From NCBI GenBank assembly GCA_020726505.1, contig JAHLEZ010000005.1, positions 806,001 through 870,000 of the forward strand: a DNA stretch of 64,000 nucleotides, given 5' to 3'. This DNA is from Leptodontidium sp. MPI-SDFR-AT-0119. Its lineage: Eukaryota; Ascomycota; Leotiomycetes; Helotiales; Leptodontidiaceae. Below, piece by piece: positions 11,609 to 21,562 of this stretch (position 1 is the stretch's first letter; each line of letters begins with the position of its first letter). The translations under genes and the position numbers were made by a program. Below the pieces are notes generated by a model. That model had not been told where the DNA came from. It worked only from the letters and a program-made list of their open reading frames with translations, and made no database searches.

Positions 11609-13480
11609 CTACAATGCTGAGAAGACGAAAAGCTGGTTACACGTCAGTAATGTTTCATGTCTTAGACTTCCTGTACTTACGTTGTTGGTTGCTGCAATGG
11701 CGATACTATCTTCGAATGGATGCCAACTCATATGCAAGATCTTCTTGTTGAAATCAATTTGATCTGCATCGGTCTCTTTTCTCATCCTACCACCTTGGCC
11801 AGTTGCTCCAGCTGCAGGGCTACCAGCTCTCGATCCACCCTTCTTCCCTCCGTTAGTGGCAGTTGGACTGGTGGAAGAGTTGATGGGTGTTGGTACGCCG
11901 ACCTTCTTCGCCTTAAATGCCGATTTGTCTGCTTGAAGAACCACCTCGACCTCTTTGTCTGGATCCGAAGGATAGATCATGAAGTTATTGTTGTAACTTC
12001 CGGTCATCACATTCTTGGCATCCCCAGAAAAGACAACCTCGAATTTATCGAAGATGCTGTCATTCTCGTAGGTATCACAAAGTCGTGGTCTGAGGTGCTC
12101 ATGGATTGGGATTGTCTTCACGGGTTGCCTCTCCATTGCCACGTCCCAAATCTTCACTGTAAGGTAATCACGGGAAAGAATATACCGACCATCGTGTGAG
12201 AATCTGACGTCAGAGATGGAGGAGATGATTTCCGAGAAGAAGGAGCGCGCGGATGGATCCTCTTCTTGTTCGAATTCTGGAGCGCTGTTAGCATGAAATA
12301 TCCAGGCCAGCGACTAGACATCCACCTACGCTTTGCATGTTGATCACACAGAGCACTCTCTCTCATATCTGCTAGCTTAATGGTACCCTTGGAGCTTGCA
12401 TACATGAACCAATTGCAGCTCTGCGGATGGAACTCGGCCGCTGTGATGACCTCCGTGAGCTCCTCCATGTTAGCGGGCTTGATATCAACGATGTTGAAAC
12501 TTTGATCTTGAATGTTCAAGTTCCACAAATTTATCCGCAGATCATCACTGCTAATGAAGGTCTCCCCATCGCTGTTCACTGAGATGCTGTTGATGTGATA
12601 TGCGTGGGCGTTGGCGTATGTTCGTCGAGGAACTGCTGCTACCACCGTATCATGATGTGTAAGGCGGGGTAGCTTCAGGTCGTGGGCGCTCGTATAGCGA
12701 ACATTGGATCGACGTCGGACAGCACCTCCACCACCGGCAGAATTTCCAGCAGTCAGCTCCTGCGAGAGGTTGTTTTCTGCTACGACCTTCAACGACTTCT
12801 CGAACACCTTCCATAACTTGATTGTCTTGTCATTCGTCGAGAGGAGGTAGTGGGATGCATTTTGTCTTTTGCACCACTTGATTTTGTTGATCTTCTCTTC
12901 AATCTCCAGGGATTTGAGGTAGTCAAATTCGGGTTCGTGGGATTGGAATTCGGTATGGAACTTGTATTCACAAGTTTTTTTCTGGTGGCCAAAATGTCAG
13001 CCTTGTGGAGCAAGCTTGCGAGCACAGCTCTAATTCGACAAGAAGACCAGAGCTGTACATACGGTCTCGTTTCTCTCGAATAGCACAACTCGCCCTCCTT
13101 TATCTCCAGTGGCAAGGTAATTTCCTGTGTGGTCGAATTCGACTGTTGATATGATATCCGCTGTAGCAAAACCCGTTAGCACAAGAACTGAATATAGGCA
13201 AGGTGCGTTGTAACAGTAGCTTCGGAACAGCAGTAGTTCAACAGGAACAGTACGAACCTTCTGTGATATCTTCTACATCTCCCTTATCACCAAAGCACCT
13301 GTATCACAAGTTAACAATGAGCTATTTGCCATGCGCGTCCTGTATGGGCGCGTTGACCCCTCAAGGACCGCACAGTCCAAGGAAAAAGCAGTGACGCAAA
13401 ACGCAGGCCTGGCTGGAGATGTATGGGAGTACTGACTGGGTGAACTTCCATGTTGGAGAGTTCGGCTCTCCGTCTACCAT
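11609..13480 (-). CDS. CDC55: Protein phosphatase 2A B55 regulatory subunit (Cdc55 type)
   Basis: WD40-repeat regulatory B subunit that gives PP2A its substrate choice in mitosis, morphogenesis and stress signalling. Six exons on the minus strand: 13480-13437, 13298-13258 (41 nt), 13160-13063, 12981-12330, 12276-11681, 11632-11609 (24 nt), about 484 aa. Diagnostic text is near-identical to the family: [58 protein letters not shown], and DLRINLWNL. The last exon encodes only LFVFSAL and stop. The first donor is GTCAGT rather than GTRAGT, and splicing there gives the expected WKFTQCFGDKG. A fungal-type insertion rich in Gly/Ser (around [20 protein letters not shown]) sits before the last WD repeat. 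Confidence 0.95.
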
Positions 13481-14792
13481 CTTTGAGGGACCGTTAGGAC
13501 GAGACGAGCTCCCGCCAACAGATGTGTGTGTAGGAGTGTTCTAGGTGGGCGGAGAGGCTGGATGTATGCTCGACCGCGTTCGAGGTGGTGTAGAGCTCGG
13601 AGAGGTGTTGATGCAGGAGAGGCTGAAGGCGAGGGAACAGACAAGGGTAGCGTTTCCGGAAACAGATTCTGGTGGAAGTAACGGTGTGCGCGCAGGTCGG
13701 TGAGTGAGTTGACGACGTTCAGAATGGCCGGCAGATGGAGGAAAGTTGCAGAGATGAGGTTCTGTCGGGAGCGTAGGGCTTTCGGAGTAGTTGAAGTCGT
13801 ATTGTATTGGTGATCAGGTCGAGGCAAGGCAGGCTCGAGTGTCGTGGGGTTGGTTGTTCGTTAGCGGGCAAAGGAACAAGCTGAGTGACGGGAGCCCGTT
13901 TGGTCCTTGGTCCTTGATTACCGATACAAAGGGCCGCCGTCGACCACCTCCAACTTGACTCTTGACTCTTCCAATTCACCTCTCAGCGCGCAAAGATATT
14001 CGTTTGTCTAGGAGGCCTTCTTAACATTAAAATCAGAATCTCTTGGGAGTTCGTACCAAAGGCAAGTGCAGCGCGAAATGCTGTCTCATCCCACCAATAT
14101 TTTGGCTGGATCTATTGAAGTCTTGGCATGCGCTACCGCAGATACATTGGGAGCTGTTCAACCCCTCAATATAAGACGCCATTCGGTGGCAAGTACATGA
14201 TTTTTCATCTTTCATAGACTGGTTCATCGTTACAAGGCAGATTTTGTTCGGGTTTCTTGTTTTGCTATTTTCTACAATGTTTAGTTGATTTTCTAGCAAC
14301 ACAAAGTCATTCTTCCTTTGTTTGAAGTTGGAAGGCTTCCTAGGAGCTTTGGCAGCTTCGGACCTAGTGTTTTACAATACACTCAGACAGAAGTTGCCAT
14401 CGTTATGCGGGGAGTCTCTTGTTGTATCGCAGCTAGATGATGAAATGCATTGTATTGACGATGTTACGCAAGTTCTGTTTGGGTTTTGGTCCATCTCTTA
14501 CTATGGCTCTACAATGATTTCCGGGGATTTATTGGCCATGGGTGAATTATGATACACTCAAGAACAGCAATTCCTGTAAGCCAGTGCTTCATTCTACGTC
14601 TTCTGAAGCACAATATCTCCTTGTTTTGTTCGCAAATTCGCTCCCTACACATGCACATCACGTGGAGATAAACATCACCACATGTTCGTCATCACATCAC
14701 CCACATCTCCATTGGTTGACGCATTTCCAGCTACAACACGCAACATCAATGTCATAGTGGTGTATGGTACCACGTCTCAAGAACTCGATATC
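13481..14792. other. Divergent intergenic region
   Basis: Lies between the PP2A B55 start (minus) and an unknown gene (plus). Likely carries the long leader and promoter of both genes. Open frames inside (13474-13827, 13719-13979, 14033-14302) have no recognisable protein text. Confidence 0.4.
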
Positions 14793-15752
14793 ATGTCATC
14801 CTCAAAAGGCAAAGGGCGTGCCGAACCTTCGCAAGATGAACCAGCACCCGATTCCTCAGCCCAAGATTCATCCTCTCCATCCTTCCTTTCCCGCGTAGCA
14901 GCCTCGGCTACAGGTCTCACCCGTGATGCTTTCACAACACACAACCCAAACGAGCTGAACCAGCAAGCAGCAGCAGCTCTCTCGAATTCCAACAAATCCC
15001 AATCTACCCCAAATCCAACGACTTCCAGTACCACCTGGGCTGAAAGCTCTCGAGCGTCTCAAGCTCAACCAGCCTCGCAAGCGAGCTCCTCAGGCCTGAG
15101 AACTGGACACAGCGAACAACACGCCCAAGTATCAGAAACCGAATTCTCCAATTTCTTAGACGGTATAGATTCATTTGTCCCGTCAGAGAGCTTTGGGAAT
15201 ATCCCGGTATCAAAACCCAATAACAATTTCGACGAAGCATGGGAACATTCTCGAGACTCCCACCAGCCATTGCACGAGCCTGCAAATAGGACAGTGACAG
15301 AGCAAGAACAACAAGACGGGTCCGAAGTTCTCGCCATCCTCTCAGATCCCTCAGCCCTGGACCAGCAAATGGAAGAACCGCCACCTCTCGACGAAGATGA
15401 TGAGAATTACGACTGGGGACTCACGCCTGCTCAAATCACCAAGCTTAGAGAACTGACGAAAGAGATCCTCCCAGTCCCGCCACAACACGTCAACCCGACT
15501 GTTGATAACCCACTTAATCTCTTACCGGATTTTCAGGGTCAGGAAGGCGCGAGGGAGCAGTATGTTCTGGAATGGGAGGGTGTTTTGAATCGTTATGCGG
15601 ATGAGGTCTGGGGCGGGCTGGCACCGCTTGTGAGAGAAGCGAGGAAGGAGGTTGAGGAGGCGAAAGGAAGTCAAGGCGGAGAGAACGAAGGGAATGAGAT
15701 GAGGGCTGTTAGGAGACTGGGTGCTATATTAGGACATCTGGGACAACGTTGA
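14793..15752 (+). CDS. Uncharacterised fungal protein, disordered N-terminus and acidic conserved C-terminal part
   Basis: Single exon, 320 aa from ATG 14793 (MSSSKGKGRAEP). An in-frame ATG at 14682 would add 37 residues, but the downstream start begins the typical low-complexity N-terminus. Residues 1-115 are Ser/Gln/Ala-rich and probably disordered. About residues 118-150 contain TEFSNFLDGIDSFVPSESF, a short island that looks like a binding motif. The last ~120 residues, from an acidic stretch into YDWGLTPAQITKLRELTKEI then EQYVLEWEGVLNRYADEVWG and a helical KEVEEAK tail, look folded. I do not recognise the family and assign no function. No signal peptide or membrane segment seen. Confidence 0.6.
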   Translation: MSSSKGKGRAEPSQDEPAPDSSAQDSSSPSFLSRVAASATGLTRDAFTTHNPNELNQQAAAALSNSNKSQSTPNPTTSSTTWAESSRASQAQPASQASSSGLRTGHSEQHAQVSETEFSNFLDGIDSFVPSESFGNIPVSKPNNNFDEAWEHSRDSHQPLHEPANRTVTEQEQQDGSEVLAILSDPSALDQQMEEPPPLDEDDENYDWGLTPAQITKLRELTKEILPVPPQHVNPTVDNPLNLLPDFQGQEGAREQYVLEWEGVLNRYADEVWGGLAPLVREARKEVEEAKGSQGGENEGNEMRAVRRLGAILGHLGQR

Positions 15753-16687
15753 GCAGACTCTATGAGTTTACCCTAAGTGGTTGAGGTATGCTAGCTTGTA
15801 CATCTCTGAGGAAACCACTGTAAGAAATAAGTCCTAGGAACTCTCTTATTACAGCACTGCGGGGCTTTCATTTGAGAAAGTCGGATTTGAACAGTTGATC
15901 GCGCAACGAGAGGCTCAAATAGAACTTTGACAGCCAACAAAGAGTAGCATGCCAGGAGGGTTGATATGGCAGACAGGTTCGTTGCAAATAAGTCTCTCAC
16001 CGACCAAAACTACATCTTGCGAGGCCCATTAAAATTATCCACCAATGTCAGAAAATCCAGAACGACGCTGTCACTTACTCGATTTAGGACCACAATTCAT
16101 CAGTTCCATCAGTTACCTAGCAGTTTCAATTTTCGAAGCAAAACCTCCAATAGTTAACTCACTTGACTTCGCATAGCACTCTCTAAGCCCTAAGTCTCAA
16201 ATAAATAGACGCTCTACTGAGTCTACTCTGCCCCAATTAAAATCAATCTCTGTCCCGATTCCCAAATATCGTTAGCCATAACACGAGTAGACGAGCCCCA
16301 AAGGCTGAAGGGGATCAGTAGCGCGAGGTCACCAAGGACTTAAGATCTGACGGACACCGTCTCGTCTAAGCCTCGTAACTTGTGTTCCAGTCACCGGTCC
16401 AGAAGAGTATATTTGAAGGAATTCTTCTTTTTAAAGGCAGCTGCTACTCGGTAGCGTACTGAAACCAATGAGGAGCGATTTGATTGTCAGATGGAAGAGT
16501 GCTAGTATGGCTTTGAACATGGATTGTTGATTCATGGCAAAGTGTTGTACATACGTTTACCTCCCCATCAAGTATTTATCAGGATGTTTAAATCGATCTC
16601 TTTCCTTTCTCATACATTCCTCAATTCAAATCTCCAATTCACAAACCCATTTTATTTTTTTTCCTTCCTCATTTCATATCTTCAAAA
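15753..16687. other. Intergenic region upstream of the P450 remnant
   Basis: AT-richer than the gene-dense parts. No coding region supported. A tRNA-like T-loop string on the minus strand near 15889 was checked and rejected. Confidence 0.4.
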
Positions 16688-18177
16688 ATGATCTCAGAAA
16701 TTCTCTCCTTCCTCCTCGCCTACCGCAACATCTTCCTCACTCTCCTCCTCATCCAACTACTCTACAACAAATACGGCCATAGCATATCGAAATACCCCGG
16801 TCCGTTCCTAGCCAGTTTTACAGACTGGTGGAGATTCTACAACATCGCAGTTAACAACCACGTCCTGCCTATGCTGGACCTACACAGAAAATATGGCAAG
16901 ACCGTGAAGTACGGACCGAATATGCAGTCGTTTTCGGAACCGAGAGCTATACATGATATATATGTTGGCTTTGATTCGGTTATTAAGGTAAGTTGGGATG
17001 CTAGGTTGGAGATTACGATGAGGGTGGGAAGATATGGAAGTGCTGACGAGGTGTAGTTGAATTATTATGCCATGGACGATATTTATATTCAAGGAGTCAG
17101 ACATCACACTATGTTCTCGACGCGGGATGAGAAGTTACATGCTAGAATGAGAAGAGTGGTCCGCCCTGCCCTATTTCTTCTTCATTTCATAACAGCCCCT
17201 GCCGGGATGACAACCCCCAAGTCACAAAATCTATTAGAAATATCTTAGAGTCTAGGCTATACGCATCCAGCTGACACTTCCCGGGTCGGTCCAACATTCT
17301 CCATGACATCCATCACAGGCCTAGAGAAATACGTCGACGATACAATATCCTACATCATCACCACCATCTCAGCAAGATTTGTTGACAACCCCTCGGCTAA
17401 GCCCCTCAATCTCCTAACCTGGATCCAATACTTCGCATTTGATGTCCTTGGGCAACTCATGTGGAGCGAACAACACGGCTGCGTTGAGAAAAGAGCAGAC
17501 GTCGACTCTATTATAGGCGTAGCAACTTTCGCATGAACATACTCTTATATAGTCGGCCAAGTCCCGTGGTTGGATAACTTGTTCTTCAAGAACCCGCCTA
17601 TGATACTATCGAGTACACTTGGGCTCGTCGATACGGCATATGCCATTTTCCCTTATGCAGAGAAGCAGATGAAGCAGACACAAGGCTGCATCCATAAGAA
17701 TGCAGATGGTGAAAGGTCCAATGCCGATCTACTTGATCGGATGCTCGTTCTACAGCAAAAGAACCCCGATCTCCTCACTGACACTGAGATCAAGAAGATC
17801 TGCGCCATGCTGGTGTTTGTTGGGTCGGATACAACGTTCGTTCTCTTCATGTCTCTCTCACTTCCTTCACACCCAGACGCTTTGAAGCTGACCGTATTAC
17901 CAGCGCCATCACAATCTCCACTCTCCTCTAACACCTAATCCGCAACCCCTCCAGCTGCACGACCCTCCAATCCAAAATCGACACAGCCATGCCTACCACC
18001 TCAATCCCTTTCTCCTGTGCTCAATCCCTCCCCTACCTTGACGCCTGCATCAAAGATATTTTCCGGCTGCATCCCGCAACAGGCTTCAATCTCGAGCGAG
18101 TCGTCCCAGCCGGCGGCAGGAAAGTAGTAGGCGAATCAATACCCAGCAGGGAATATTGCGTTCTTAGAGATTTATAA
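16688..18177 (+). pseudogene. Decayed cytochrome P450 (pisatin-demethylase-like), truncated before the heme-binding loop
   Basis: Begins well: an N-terminal membrane anchor from ATG 16688, then KYPGPFLASFTDWWRFYNI and HRKYGKTVKYGPN, which are typical of pisatin-demethylase-like P450s. An intron near 16989-17056 joins to FSTRDEKLHARMRR. Damage follows: in-frame stops after ARMRR and near 17533 (GVATFA then TGA), missing sequence between RMRR and TGLEKYVDDTI, and a break after the oxygen-binding I-helix text VGSDTT. The K-helix region reads KDIFRLHP, with Asp where the invariant ExxR has Glu, and the frame ends near 18177. The obligatory FxxGxxxCxG heme-cysteine loop is absent downstream in any frame I could follow. 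It cannot encode a working monooxygenase. Rare intron use could excuse some stops but not the missing heme site. Confidence 0.78.
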
Positions 18178-18733
18178 GTTAATTCCAGTTTTGCTGAAGA
18201 CTTTTGAGGCAGGTCTTTTGTTCTGCATTTGGAGTTTGAGGTTCTAGACTAATGGGGTATAGATTGAACTCGTTGGCTCGCATGAGGGTGGGTTGAAGAC
18301 GTATCACATGGGCTTCGTGAGGCCTTTGTTTGGGTCCTGATGTTAAATCGACAAGGCGATGAAGATGCAGGAGGCAAACATATGTTACTTTTGAGACGAT
18401 AACAAAAATTCGAGCTTTCTACCCAATGCATAAATAAAAAATTTAAACATTGACCTATAGAAGTCGAATGTGATATCCGCTCCCTGCCAGTCGTTAGACA
18501 CCGCCGTGCACAGTATTTCCATTATATTAAACATAAGTTATCAAAACCCCAATATTAACGGTCTTTTAAACGAATGTGACTGTAATTCCCATGACTATAT
18601 TTATCTAAGTGTCCACCCGAATCCCAAATGCCAAATCTAGAAGATGTTTCACCTTTTGGACGAGCACATATATACACAACACAACACAAGTCCTCTCATC
18701 TCATCTCATCCCATCTCAACCCATCTAATCCCC
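18178..18733. other. AT-rich gap after the P450 remnant
   Basis: No coding region seen. It probably holds degraded P450 sequence on the left and the 3' UTR of the minus-strand repeat gene on the right, including ATCTC/ATCCC pentamer-like repeats near 18690-18725. Confidence 0.4.
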
Positions 18734-20152
18734 CTACTCCTCCTCATCATCATCACCGGCATCAGATGTAGCAGCTGGTGTAGCTTTTGGTGCAGGTGTT
18801 GCCTTGGGCTTGAAAGACGAAGGTCAGTACGAGTGTAGATAATATGAGATTAAAGAAATTCGATTTGAAAGATGTGGGCTGGATTTAGGGAGAACTGACC
18901 TTAGCTCCTGATGCAGCGGCAGCTCCTCTGTAGTCTTGTCAGCATAGATCTATAATGTAGTATACCCAAGGAGGGAAATTTGGGTTGGGGAGAGGTTGAC
19001 TGCCTAGACGTACGCTGTAGGCTTTGGCTTCGCTCCGCTTGCTGCTGCGGCGCCTTGTGCAGCTCTGCAAGTTATCAGTATTCTTCATCTAAAGCAGGGA
19101 TAGGGTTGGGACTTACGCTGCTGACTTGGTTGGCTTAGGCTTCATTTCCATCGTTGTCAGTATGCATTCTCAAGACATCGTAGGAAGTTAAATATCCCTT
19201 AGGAGATTGCTAACCTTCGCGCCTGAAGCGGCGGCAGCTCCTGCGGCGCCTCCAGCACTGGGATTTTCGTCAGTATGGTTTATAGAAAACTAGCAAGGGT
19301 TTGCTGGGACTTACGCTGATGGCTTAGGCTGAATTTTCACCGATGTCAGTATTCATCCACAGCATCGTGATAAGCGAGGAGGATCAGAGAATTGCTAACC
19401 TTTTTGCCTGATGCGGCAGCAGCTCCAGCGGCTCTGTGATGTCGTTAGTAAGATGTATATAGAACGAGAAAAAGATTCTTGGGGACTTACCCTGATGGTT
19501 TAGGCTTCATTTTTCACGAATGTCAGTATTCGATCACACAAAATTCAGAGGATGTAGCAGTTAATCAGGAATTGCTAACCTTCGCGCCTGAAGCGGCAGC
19601 GCCTCCGGCCCTGTATTCTAGTAAGTAAAATGTCATGTATTGAAAGGAAGGGTGATTGATGGTAAGAACTTACGCAGGTGCCTTTGTTGGCTTTGGCTTC
19701 GCACCACTTGCAGCAGCAGCTCCCGCACTATAACACCACACATCAGTCTCCATCCAGACCAAGATCAAAACCAACAACAGGATCCCAATCTCCTCTCTCT
19801 GGGGTCAAACTTACGCTCCACCAGCTTTTGAAGGGGTAGCCTTCGCAGCACCACCAGCACCCGAAGCCTTTCTATATATCCATCAGCCATCAGCACCTCT
19901 CTATCCCCTCTCCAAGCCAAGTTGCAATCATTGTATCGTCAGGGCAGGACAGAAAACATACGCTTGTCTCCGCTCCAGGAAATCCCTCTCCTTCTCCACC
20001 GTGCCAATCTTAGCCGCGAACTCTAGACCAGGGACCTGATACGCCTCTCTCTCCTCAATGACATCGACATTGACATCGACCGCGGTAGGGGCAGCGAGGA
20101 CCGTAGCTGCGAAAGCGACCAGCGCATAGGAAAAGACTGTTTGTCCACGCAT
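18734..20152 (-). CDS. Secreted Ala/Gly/Lys/Pro tandem-repeat protein encoded by 12 mini-exons
   Basis: Twelve exons on the minus strand: 20152-19962, 19871-19815, 19727-19674, 19610-19580, 19504-19491, 19433-19400, 19328-19315, 19257-19215, 19139-19117, 19064-19014, 18927-18900, 18808-18734. Joined length is 615 nt, exactly 204 codons plus stop, with every junction in phase. The protein starts with a signal peptide (MRGQTVFSYALVAFAATVLA) and a ~40-residue acidic pro-region ending in a dibasic ERRQA (possible Kex2 site). Six copies of a repeat of the type GAAAASGAK-PKP(S/T) follow, then a Lys/Pro/Thr stretch and an acidic DDDEEE end. Two intron classes alternate: phase 2 with GTAAGT-like donors, and phase 0 with a GTTAGC donor and an ACTGAC branch point. 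Composition resembles histone H1 tails, but the signal peptide argues for secretion. Function is unknown; cell-wall, antimicrobial or effector roles are guesses. Confidence 0.8.
19111..19579. repeat. Tandem ~180-185 bp repeat carrying exons and introns
   Basis: Marks the duplicated core of the repeat gene. The plus-strand string TTGCTAACCTT (phase-0 donor, reverse complement) recurs at about 19207, 19392 and 19572, giving periods of 185 and 180 bp. Each unit also shows ACTTAC(G/C)CTGATGG, then GG(C/T)TTAGGCT and TGTCAGTAT in the same order. A partial unit with the same intron text lies at 19111-19208. Copies have diverged most in intron interiors. Confidence 0.75.
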
Positions 20153-21562
20153 CTTGAATGTGATCCAAATATGAAGATAAGAGAAAATACTAAAACGACA
20201 CTGAAGCTTGCGATATTGTCTTTGTGGAAGGGAATGTGGTTTTTTTTGTTGAAAGGAATAATAAATAGTTTGATGGACGTCAAGTCTAGTGAATGGATAG
20301 TGCACTGGATGGGGGATGGTCCTTATACCACATAGGCCATCTCACTTATTGGACAGCCCAATGTGATGTGGATCATCACATCTTTGCGAAGGGCAAGGCA
20401 GGCCAGGCGGCTCAAACGATGTCCGTATGGGTGGGTAGGTGGGTGTGTGGGTGCAAATGCAGATCAGATCTACGCCGAGCCAAGTGACATGCTTGTCCGC
20501 CTGTGCTTTCCCACGCCATATTCTTGTCCATCATGGTCGACCCAGTAGTGGACAGTAATAGCCCACAAACAAAACGGAACATCATGGTTGGAGGAGTACC
20601 GTACAAGTCCCGGAGATAGGACAATCGATGTTTGAAGACGAGCGAGTCAGAGGACTGCACGATGACATTCCCATGCCAGCAGAAGAGACAGACAGCCCAG
20701 CCCGTACAATACACTGTAGCAGGCTCCAACAACTCACGAACGAGAACGAAGTTCCCGTCGGTCGGGCCAATGCCGAGCCCAAAACCCATGATGAAGCCAC
20801 ACATAAACTCTGTTTCTCTACCGGTATTACTGCTTCTAGATCGAACGAACATTATCGGAACGACATTGCAAAACGATGGTGAAGCCACAGCCGGCGCTAG
20901 AGGACATTATTCCCATCGTACAGGCACAGAAAGGCTCGAATGGGGCTGCTACATACCCACATGCCTGTCAAAAAGTCCGTGCTGGAACGGATGTTTTGTT
21001 TAGAGTTACGATCTAGCGCCGGCTGGTTGTTTGGAAACGCTTAGCGAGTCAAAACAATCGTCAATGCACCACACTCCCTGCACAAAAATTGAAAGGGAGA
21101 CTGAGGCAAACGAGAGTTTACAATCACATGCAATGCAAAGCAAACTTTCCATGACTGCCACTAGTGACGGCACGACATCTGCGATGCAAGCTAGTTTTCA
21201 TTCCTCGAGCTCATTCCTCGAGCTGGCTGGCCATTCAGGACGGTCCCGAGATATGCAAGAGTGACGGATATGGCTATAGTTGCATCGGATAAACTTTAAT
21301 TTTAGAGAAGTATGGGTGGGAATTCCCATGCTGCACTTGCAAATGCCATCAAATCGGAACCTACATAATTTGCTTCAAAACTTACAGACGGAACCAGCTT
21401 TCACCACAGAGAGGAATCTGGAACTGTGATAAGGATATTTTCAAAAAGGGGTGTAAAAGGTATTAACATCTCAACGGCTTATACTCTCTCTGCCGAGGCC
21501 TACTCTACAAAAAAGACGAAGCAAAAACGCTAGCCTGGTGAAAATTGTACAAAGTCACCGAC
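20153..21562. other. Intergenic region upstream of the repeat gene
   Basis: Promoter of the minus-strand repeat gene on the left, 3' flank of SLA1 on the right. No supported coding region; 20412-20888 and 20632-21003 look random. Contains a 14-bp perfect inverted repeat and a short direct repeat (CATTCCTCGAGCT twice, about 21199-21224). Confidence 0.4.
20888..21025. repeat. 14-bp perfect inverted repeat, 110 bp apart
   Basis: CAGCCGGCGCTAGA at 20888-20901 is the exact reverse complement of TCTAGCGCCGGCTG at 21012-21025. The match does not extend on either side and no target-site duplication is apparent. It may be a remnant of a small inverted-repeat element or chance. Confidence 0.5.

Noticed and set aside
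15870..15900. Minus-strand GTTCAAATCC string resembling a tRNA T-arm
   Set aside because: The flanking five bases on each side do not pair and no acceptor or anticodon stem could be drawn.
18734..20152. Reading the Ala/Lys/Pro protein as a histone H1-like nuclear protein
   Set aside because: The clear N-terminal signal peptide and pro-region argue for secretion, and there is no globular winged-helix domain.
20412..20888. 158-aa minus-strand open frame upstream of the repeat gene
   Set aside because: Random-looking composition with a His/Leu/Thr repeat end from simple sequence; no family text.
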